Positions 58,215 to 64,000 of a stretch of DNA of 64,000 bases are shown piece by piece. Within the stretch, counting starts at the first letter, position 1. Every line of letters begins with the position of its first letter. The stretch comes from Nitrosospira multiformis. Lineage in GTDB: Bacteria > Pseudomonadota > Gammaproteobacteria > Burkholderiales > Nitrosomonadaceae. The DNA lies in assembly GCF_900110185.1 (NCBI RefSeq), contig NZ_FOCT01000004.1, positions 1 to 64,000 on the forward strand, read 5' to 3'. A model generated the notes under the pieces. That model was not told where the DNA came from, did no database searches, and saw only the letters and a list, made by a program, of their open reading frames with translations. The position numbers and the translations under genes were made by a program.

Positions 58215-60781
58215 TACCAGTCCTCCCTTACGGCGCGTACTGCATTGCCCGAAACTGCATGGCGCCCCGATGCCACTGCCGTGAATGCAGCCAGAAACAT
58301 CAGTGTCAGCGCCACGCTCAAGAGACTCTCCCAGGGGAGACTCAATTGCATGGTCCAGTGGAACGATTGGGGGTTCACGATAAAAACCAGGATCAGGCTG
58401 ATACATCCTCCAAGCACAAAGCCGAGCAGAACGCCGAGCGCTGTCAGCAGACCTCCTTCTATTGCCAGCATGCCGAGTATCTGGCGCCGTGTCATGCCGA
58501 TGTGGCGCAGCATTCCAAATTCTTTGATGCGCCCCAAGGCCTGCGCCGAGAAGCTGGCCGCAACACCGAGCAGGCCAATGATTATTGCCACACCTTCAAG
58601 CAGATAGGTTACGGCAAAGCTGCGGTCAAAAATATCCAGGCTCAGCGCGCGTATCTGACCCGGATCGGAAAACTTCAGCGCATTGCCAAACGGGAGCTGC
58701 CTCATCGACTCGATTACCTGTTCCGGCGCCACCCCTTGCTCCAGCCAAAGTGCGGCATCATTCACGAGTCGGTCGTCCGTCAGCGCCTGGTAATCAGCCA
58801 AGCGCATCTGTATCGCGCCGAATTGCCGCCCATAGTCGCGCCATACTCCTGCCACGATAAACGTGCGTGCGGGAATAGCGATGGGTAGCGTGACGTCCTT
58901 GCCGAGCGTATAACCGTATAAATCCACCATGGGTTCGGAAACCCAGATCGGAATTGCACCTTTCGGAAGCTGGGCAACCGGAATCGATTCGCCTGTCAGC
59001 GGCAACGTATTGCCGGGCTCGGATATATCGATGGGACGCGCGATCAGCGTGATATTGGGGCGGCTTGGATCGAGCATCAGTTTGGAGGAGCGGAAAAAGT
59101 CCACTCGCATGAGACCCGGCGTTTCCGCCAGTGCTTTCATCTCATCCGGGGTTAGGCCCCGCGTATCTCCGCTCGCTGCGGTTTCGACATACAGATCGGC
59201 AGGCAGGATATGCCTCAACCAGTCATCGACCGATACGCGAAAACTTGCAACCATGATCGCCATGGCGACCATCAGGGTAAAGCTTGCCAGTATGCCGCCA
59301 AGGGCGATCGCGGCCTGATTGGGGGCATTGGCGAGCCGCGCCAATGCCGTGGTTAGCACCGGCCGGGCGCGGCTCGCGTGCTGCGCCATACGGAATACGA
59401 CAGTGAAAATGAGTGCAGAAAGGGGCGGCATGAGAATAATGCCGCCCGTCAGCAGTTGCGCTACGGCAAGATAACCGAAAATCGGCAAATCGAAAATTGG
59501 CGGCAATCGGGTAAACAGGATGCCCGAAGCAAGGAAAAGCAATCCCGGCCACGGATTCCCCAGTCTGGCGAGCGCCGTATCTTCGCTTCCGGATTTCAAT
59601 GCGGGCGCTGGAAGAGCCGTGGCTGCTTCCCAGGCAGGAGCGGCACTGCCAAGCAAGGTAATGCCCACCCCCAGAATGAAAAAGACCATTGCGGCCATAG
59701 GGTCGAAATGCATGACAGGTTTTATTCCAGGGAAAAAACCCCCTCCGAGGTCTCCGCTAAAATAATGCAGCGCGCTGGTGGCTGTGGCATAACCGAGAGC
59801 AAGGCCGAGCAGCGACCCGACGAAGCCAAGAATGGCTCCCTCCCATAAGACCTGTCCCAGCATTTGTTTGCGCGTGAAGCCGAGCACCCGCAACAGGGCG
59901 AACTGATGTCTTCGCCGGACAATGGATAGCGCCTGCGTGGAGAATACCAGAAAGGTGCCGGTAAACAGCGCTACCATCGCAAGCACGTTCAGGTTCACCC
60001 GATAGGCACGCGACATGTTTGCCACCCGGGTTTCCCGGGTGGTGGGTTCGGCAACGAGGTACTGGTTTTGGGGCTCCAGTTCCTGCTCGAGTTGCGCCTT
60101 GAATGCAGCTTTATCAGTGCCGGGAAGCAGTTTCAACTCGACGCGCGATAGCTGGCCGAGACGATGAAACCGCCATTGCGCCGTGGCAATATCCATTACC
60201 CCAATGCACTGTCCCGCCCGCGCCCTGCGCAAGCCCCCGGCAACCCGCAGTGCAACTGTCTGGGTGCCTACACTCAGGTTCAGGATGTCGCCTTGCTTTA
60301 CCCCTAGCCATTCCATTGCGGCGGGAGAGAGGAAAATGGCGTCATCCGCAAGGACATCGAACAGCTTGTCTTCTGCCGGAATCCCGATCAGGTCGGGCGC
60401 CATGACCGAGGCACGAAAAATATCCAGCCCGAGAATTTTCAGGGTGGCGTCTTTGCGTTCCTTCGAATGGTTGGGGAGGGCGACGTCGAGTTCCAGTACG
60501 GGATTTGCCAGCTCGACATCCTCTTGCTCTGCCAGCAGTGGATAAATCGATTCGTCGATTGTGGCCTGCGGCCCACGCACTTCAAGATCCGACTCGCCGG
60601 AAAGGCTGCGGGCGGCAGCGGAAAATTCGTTGAAGGCGGCGGTATTGATGAGGTGGATGGCAAACCCGAGCGCCACCCCGAGCGCGATTGCGATCACGGC
60701 GACGCCTGACTGAAGCCTGTGAGCCTGCCATTCCCCCGATAGCAGCCAACGAGCGAGTATGCTCCTGTTGCGCCACCTCAT
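58214..60781 (-). CDS. Two-module FtsX-like ABC permease (AttFG-like)
   Basis: This 855-residue membrane protein has an N-terminal helix, a large periplasmic domain (about 45-265) and three helices ending near residue 400, then a second set with its own periplasmic region (about 520-710) and three C-terminal helices. FtsX-type loops are recognisable (FALLRVLGFTRKQMLGQVLW and FGMLRHIGMTRRQILGMLA). It is the MacB/LolE type that moves substrates from inner membrane or periplasm rather than across the cytoplasm. It overlaps the ATPase gene by 4 bases and AttH by 1. Confidence 0.92.
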   Translation of the reverse strand: MRWRNRSILARWLLSGEWQAHRLQSGVAVIAIALGVALGFAIHLINTAAFNEFSAAARSLSGESDLEVRGPQATIDESIYPLLAEQEDVELANPVLELDVALPNHSKERKDATLKILGLDIFRASVMAPDLIGIPAEDKLFDVLADDAIFLSPAAMEWLGVKQGDILNLSVGTQTVALRVAGGLRRARAGQCIGVMDIATAQWRFHRLGQLSRVELKLLPGTDKAAFKAQLEQELEPQNQYLVAEPTTRETRVANMSRAYRVNLNVLAMVALFTGTFLVFSTQALSIVRRRHQFALLRVLGFTRKQMLGQVLWEGAILGFVGSLLGLALGYATATSALHYFSGDLGGGFFPGIKPVMHFDPMAAMVFFILGVGITLLGSAAPAWEAATALPAPALKSGSEDTALARLGNPWPGLLFLASGILFTRLPPIFDLPIFGYLAVAQLLTGGIILMPPLSALIFTVVFRMAQHASRARPVLTTALARLANAPNQAAIALGGILASFTLMVAMAIMVASFRVSVDDWLRHILPADLYVETAASGDTRGLTPDEMKALAETPGLMRVDFFRSSKLMLDPSRPNITLIARPIDISEPGNTLPLTGESIPVAQLPKGAIPIWVSEPMVDLYGYTLGKDVTLPIAIPARTFIVAGVWRDYGRQFGAIQMRLADYQALTDDRLVNDAALWLEQGVAPEQVIESMRQLPFGNALKFSDPGQIRALSLDIFDRSFAVTYLLEGVAIIIGLLGVAASFSAQALGRIKEFGMLRHIGMTRRQILGMLAIEGGLLTALGVLLGFVLGGCISLILVFIVNPQSFHWTMQLSLPWESLLSVALTLMFLAAFTAVASGRHAVSGNAVRAVREDW

Positions 60782-61563
60782 TTTATTTGCTTCGGCAAGT
60801 CCGCAGCCTTTTCCGCCACAAAGGGATGCAGCCCATCCTTTGTCAGCACGAGAACGCGATCTGCCGTTGCTGCGGCGGCATGCGAATGGGTGACAATAAT
60901 GCCGGAAGCGCCATTCGCCTTGATCTCCCGGCGCATGAGCATGAGGATATCGTGCGCCGTATCCGGGTCCAGGTTGCCTGTGGGTTCATCAGCGAGAATC
61001 AATTTCGGCCGATGTATCAGGGCGCGGGCGATCGCGACGCGCTGTAATTCTCCCCCCGACAGGTGACGGGGAAAATGATGGCCCCGGCCAGGCAGGCCGA
61101 CCGCATCCAGCATGTGTTCCGTACCTCCGGCAGGAATGCCATTCAGAAGCAGGGGCAGGGCTATGTTCTGGCTCAGGGTCAGGTGGGGCAGGACGTGAAA
61201 TGCCTGGAAAACGAAGCCGAATTCCCTGCGCCGCAAGCGAGTGGCAGCGTCATCGTCCAGTGATGACAGAGTAATGCCGTCAATCAGTATCTCGCCTGTA
61301 TCGGGCACATCCAGGCCAGCGATCAGATTCAGCAGCGTCGATTTTCCGACACCGGACTCACCCATGATCGCCACATATTCCCCCGCCCTCAAGGTATAGG
61401 ACAGATCCGTCAGCACTTGTCGTCCATCCCCGGCGCTGGAGTAGGCTTTGCCGATATGACGTAACTCCAGTATTGCCGGCTTCAGGTCAAGCGCGACCTG
61501 TTGTCCTGTCGAAGATTTTCCCAAGGGCTGGTTCCTCCACGCCGCGGCGGACGGCGCGTCCAT
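60778..61563 (-). CDS. ABC transporter ATPase, LolD/MacB-like
   Basis: This ATPase of about 261 residues has Walker A GESGVGKSTLL, Q-loop VFQAFHVLPHLTL, signature HLSGGELQRVAIARALIHRP, Walker B LILADEPTGNLD and switch VTHSHAAA. The LolD/MacB type couples to FtsX-like permeases such as the gene it overlaps. The start is uncertain: the ATG at 61563 gives a normal N terminus, an ATG at 61638 adds 25 residues, and neither has a clear ribosome-binding site. With the permease and AttH it forms a three-gene operon like attEFGH. Confidence 0.92.
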   Translation of the reverse strand: MDAPSAAAWRNQPLGKSSTGQQVALDLKPAILELRHIGKAYSSAGDGRQVLTDLSYTLRAGEYVAIMGESGVGKSTLLNLIAGLDVPDTGEILIDGITLSSLDDDAATRLRRREFGFVFQAFHVLPHLTLSQNIALPLLLNGIPAGGTEHMLDAVGLPGRGHHFPRHLSGGELQRVAIARALIHRPKLILADEPTGNLDPDTAHDILMLMRREIKANGASGIIVTHSHAAAATADRVLVLTKDGLHPFVAEKAADLPKQIK

Positions 61564-61755
61564 GCTATTCAAAAACGTTATTGTAACCTTTTGTTTGACC
61601 GAAGGAACCTCACGGCAGAATCCGCCAGTTGGGATCATACATGTTCTATTTATATATGACCCATTTTCCTCTTCGCAGATTCAAAATCAAAAATCAGGGC
61701 AGACTATTTTCAAGAATAACCTGGAGTAGTCATTTGGAATAGAAGGAAGATTATC

Positions 61756-61831
61756 GCAATTTCTTAGAAATTGCGGACAATTTAACCGATGAAAATGGGG
61801 ACAGATGGTTTCTGTCCCCATTTTCATGCGG
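61756..61831. repeat. Two neighbouring perfect hairpins, one with 17-bp arms
   Basis: GCAATTTCT/AGAAATTGC (61756-61774) is followed by a 39-base element with perfect 17-bp arms, ATGAAAATGGGGACAGA and its complement (61789-61805, 61811-61827, 5-base loop). The GGGGACAGA...TCTGTCCCC core is a dispersed palindrome often found with REP-associated transposases; no transposase is here. It lies between the ABC cluster and the acidic duplicated protein and may terminate transcription. Confidence 0.75.
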
Positions 61832-61858
61832 TGTAGGCGGGACAGGAGAAGCGAACGT

Positions 61859-62359
61859 CTATTCGTAACGGATAAATTCTTCCGCCAGCGCATCAACGCC
61901 ATGACGCCTGATCAGCGCATCGATCTCCGCAAGCAAGGTGTCGTCTTCATCATCCTCCAGAACACCGTCGCCAACCAGTTTTGCAGTCAGGCCACCGGTG
62001 ATGGCGTCTCGCACTGTGCCGAGCGTAGGGGGATTTTCACGATTTTCGTCATCGACTACGGCTTCTATTGCCCGTGTAAGTGCCTCGCTCGCATCGCTTC
62101 TCACAAAATCAATGGCCAACGCATCTCCTCCATATTCCTCGATCAATACATCGAGTTCGTCAAGGAGTGAGGCGTCCATGTCGAAATGGTGCAGTCGCTC
62201 AGCTTCATCCAATGCAGAAGGCAGCAGACCGGCGATGAAAGTCCGAACCGTGACAAGCGTAACAGGCTGTTCTGCATCCGGATCGTTGACACGGCTGTCG
62301 ATAAGCAGCGAGAGATTGGGGCTGACCCGGGTGTCAACATCTACTGGATAACGTATCAT
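61859..62359 (-). CDS. Acidic protein with an internal duplication
   Basis: This 166-residue, very acidic protein has two related halves. The first spans about 32-87 (PVTLVTVRTFIAGLLPSALD ... LDVLIEEYGGDALAIDFVR). The second spans about 108-165 (PPTLGTVRDAITGGLTAKLV ... IDALIRRHGVDALAEEFIRY). Each half matches the pattern PxTLxTVRxxIxGxL, an acidic loop, and a helix ending LDxLIxxxGxDALAxxFIR. No signal peptide or known domain is seen. The ATG at 62359 begins MIRYPVDVDTRVSP. It is probably a cytoplasmic protein of unknown role. Confidence 0.65.
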   Translation of the reverse strand: MIRYPVDVDTRVSPNLSLLIDSRVNDPDAEQPVTLVTVRTFIAGLLPSALDEAERLHHFDMDASLLDELDVLIEEYGGDALAIDFVRSDASEALTRAIEAVVDDENRENPPTLGTVRDAITGGLTAKLVGDGVLEDDEDDTLLAEIDALIRRHGVDALAEEFIRYE

Positions 62360-62658
62360 GGTCTTGTACTCTGAAAGTTTTGCTGGGGTTACGAATAGCT
62401 ATAACTCGGTCTTTCCTTTCATTTACCTTTCATCTGCTGCCGCAAGCTGCAGGCAGGTGTATACGACAGCGATTTGATTATTGATGGTTGTTTTTCAGTT
62501 TAGGTTTCAGTATGAAAAAGTCAATTCGACCTTATTCTGGATTGCCTGTCGCCGTAATGAGGTGCTGCTGATCTTGGGCGGATGAAGCACGTGGCTGGTG
62601 GATTTATTGAGAAGGACGCTCTCGCCGGCTAGTTCGCTCGGGCTACTGCTGGTTTGAC

Positions 62659-62694
62659 GGGCTATCCCTTTGCTCGCGTTAGGACAGCCCTTTT
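62659..62694 (+). terminator. Plus-strand intrinsic terminator without an evident gene
   Basis: GGGCTATCC pairs with GGACAGCCC (62659-62667, 62682-62690; one mismatch), then TTTTCTTCT. As an RNA it works on the plus strand, but both neighbours (acidic protein, pstS) are on the minus strand. The 375-base gap (62360-62734) holds no supported gene; only a 19-codon frame with a poor ribosome-binding site was seen. A small RNA ending here is possible. Confidence 0.4.
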
Positions 62695-62734
62695 CTTCTA
62701 GAATGGAAAATATTGTCAAGAAAGAATCAGCAGG

Positions 62735-63730
62735 TCAAAGACTGGCCTCACGCTTGAGCAATTCTTCGATCTGAACCCCCACCTCCGGCTGGCCGTTAAA
62801 AACTGTGCCAAGCTTCTTCTTGTTCAGGTGTTCCAGGTTAGTGGTGTAAGCTTGAGCCGGCAGCGGAAAGTATTTGACTTCCTTTACCAGAGGCGATGCA
62901 TTTTTCATATAGAACTCAAGAAATTCCCTGACCTCGGGTTTTTCCGTCGCCTTGATGCTGATGTAAATGAAAATCGGGCGAGACAATGGTTGGTAGCTTC
63001 CATCTTCCACCGTTTCAACCGATGGAATAATACCGCCTTTGCCTCCATCAACAGCGAGCGCCCTAAGCTTTTTCTGATTTTCGTTGTAGTAAGCGAAGCC
63101 AAAATACCCGAGTGCGTTTTTATCGCTCGCTACCCCCTGTACCAGCACGTTGTCGTCTTCGGAAGCGGTGAAATCCCCCCGACTCGACTTGGCCTTTCCA
63201 ACAATGGCTTCCGTAAAGTAATCAAAGGTGCCGGAATCTGCTCCCGGGCCGTAAAGTTTTATCGGTTCATCCGGCCATGCCGAGTTTACCTGCTTCCAAC
63301 TGGTTATTTTCCCTTGGGCATCGGGTTCCCAAATCTTCTTCAAATCTGCAACGGTAATGACTTTAACCCAATCATTTCTAGGATTTGCCACGACCGTCAA
63401 TGCATCGTACGCCACTGGCATTTCAACGTATTGCACCCCGGCAGCTTTACATGCGTCCATTTCTTTTTTCAGGATAGGACGCGAAGCGTTGGCGATGTCT
63501 ATCTCACCGCGGCAAAATTTCTTGAAGCCGCCTCCCGTGCCTGAAATACCAACTGTGACTTTAGCGGCACCCTTCTTGGCTATTTGAAAATCTTCCGCCA
63601 CCGCCTCGGTAATGGGAAAAACAGTGCTGGAACCGTCAATTTTTATGACTGGCTCAGCATGCACGACGCTGACAGCTCCAAGCAGTGCGCCCAATACTAC
63701 TACTATCTCAATACGCAGCAATTTCAGCAT
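62735..63730 (-). CDS. pstS: PstS-family phosphate-binding protein
   Basis: This 331-residue periplasmic binding protein of the PstS type has a signal peptide (cleavage near VHAEP) and the family start KIDGSSTVFPITEAVAEDFQ. The phosphate-site loops follow (GISGTGGGFKKFCRGEIDIANASRPI, YGPGADSGTFDYFTEAI). TAGGAG precedes the ATG. The pstCAB genes are not within the window, since downstream sequence turns to other genes. It probably loads phosphate onto a Pst importer, although stand-alone paralogues exist. Confidence 0.95.
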   Translation of the reverse strand: MLKLLRIEIVVVLGALLGAVSVVHAEPVIKIDGSSTVFPITEAVAEDFQIAKKGAAKVTVGISGTGGGFKKFCRGEIDIANASRPILKKEMDACKAAGVQYVEMPVAYDALTVVANPRNDWVKVITVADLKKIWEPDAQGKITSWKQVNSAWPDEPIKLYGPGADSGTFDYFTEAIVGKAKSSRGDFTASEDDNVLVQGVASDKNALGYFGFAYYNENQKKLRALAVDGGKGGIIPSVETVEDGSYQPLSRPIFIYISIKATEKPEVREFLEFYMKNASPLVKEVKYFPLPAQAYTTNLEHLNKKKLGTVFNGQPEVGVQIEELLKREASL

Positions 63731-63840
63731 TTTGTTCTCCTAAAGAGGGTTTTATTATTTCCTTTTGCAGGCTAGTTATGACACGGGATGACTTGAGCAT
63801 AAAACAGGAGACGGAGCAAGGTTAAGAAGCTCCGGCGCCC

Positions 63841-63881
63841 TGAGTGTCCCCTGAGTGTCCCCTGAGTGTCCCCTGAGTGTC
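63841..63881. repeat. 11-bp tandem repeat, about 3.7 copies
   Basis: The unit TGAGTGTCCCC repeats at 63841, 63852 and 63863, with a partial fourth copy to 63881. It lies upstream of pstS, between pstS and the porin end. An 11-bp period equals one helical turn, but the core GAGTGTCC does not match a known Pho box; slippage repeat is the simpler reading. Confidence 0.9.
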
Positions 63882-63953
63882 ATTCGGCCATTCTTTGCAT
63901 TCTTTGTTAGGGCCGCTGTCTGTATTTCACCCACTTCCTCAAGCGAACCGGAA

Positions 63954-64000
63954 TCAGAAGGCTATTTGACTGCGGAACATGAAAGTGTTCAGGTCATCCG
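63954..64000 (-). CDS. C-terminal end of an outer-membrane porin, cut by the window edge
   Basis: The last 14 codons are visible on the minus strand: DDLNTFMFRSQIAF then TGA. A C-terminal Phe with alternating hydrophobic residues is the barrel-assembly signal of outer-membrane proteins. Its place just upstream of pstS on the same strand suggests a phosphate-selective porin (OprO/P type), but that is inference from position only. Confidence 0.5.
   Translation of the reverse strand, partial: DDLNTFMFRSQIAF

Noticed and set aside
63760..63800. Pho box upstream of pstS
   Set aside because: Only one weak GTGTCATAA half-site is present; the second CTGTCAT half at 11 bp is missing.

Overview
The window reads as a chromosomal segment of a betaproteobacterium. 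The order his genes - hinT - tatABC - DegS-like protease - NIF3 is typical of that class. Together with the AttE/FG/H cluster, the 2-methylcitrate genes beside acnA, and the metabolic make-up, it points to the Nitrosomonadaceae, most likely a Nitrosospira-like ammonia oxidiser. That taxonomic call is inference from gene content; no rRNA or marker for ammonia oxidation is present. Almost all sequence is coding and housekeeping. I found no tRNA, rRNA, CRISPR array, prophage or intact transposase.

Layout. (1) 1-12 kb: a long minus-strand histidine operon (hisG-D-C-B-H-A-F-I-E) runs into hinT and tatA-tatB-tatC. A DegS-type periplasmic protease and a NIF3-like metal protein face it. (2) 12-14 kb: an outer-membrane beta-barrel gene and a coiled-coil gene, preceded by a striking array of TTCACA boxes phased at 11 bp. 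(3) 14-25 kb: one minus-strand TCA block, sdhC-D-A-B-sdhE-gltA-sucA-sucB-lpdA. (4) 25-40 kb: a plus-strand carbon block mdh-prpB-prpC ... prpD ... acnA, split twice by accessory DNA. The first insert (28.6-32.1 kb) holds a toxin-gene relic, a SIR2-domain protein and a lipoprotein/His-rich secreted protein pair. The second (33.6-37.1 kb) holds a lipase, a multi-pass membrane protein, a possible 40-residue protein and an SDR enzyme with an altered active site. (5) 40-50 kb: a Crp/Fnr regulator, a Cys-rich lipoprotein, the minus-strand pcnB-folK-dgk-panB-panC operon, an orphan ABC ATPase, recG and ridA. (6) 50-57 kb: murA, a formylglycine-generating-enzyme-like secreted protein, small exported proteins, ettA, a GST and djlA. 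(7) 57-62 kb: an ABC exporter-type cluster (ATPase, double FtsX permease, AttH-like calycin), then an internally duplicated acidic protein. (8) 62-64 kb: pstS and the last residues of an outer-membrane porin.

How the genes work together. The TCA block plus mdh and acnA supplies most of a full oxidative cycle, including the 2-oxoglutarate dehydrogenase complex. prpB, prpC and prpD give three steps of propionyl-CoA oxidation; AcnA could serve the missing hydration step. The histidine genes cover PRPP to histidine except hisZ (expected, because HisG is the short form) and the histidinol-phosphatase (HisB here is dehydratase only).

The most unusual items are the 11-bp phased box array at 12133-12242, the four-fold 16-bp repeat that rebuilds the prpB stop/prpC start junction, the SIR2 gene and the lipase/membrane-protein pair in the accessory inserts, and the Tyr-to-His change in the SDR. 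None of these amounts to a proven new system from sequence alone.
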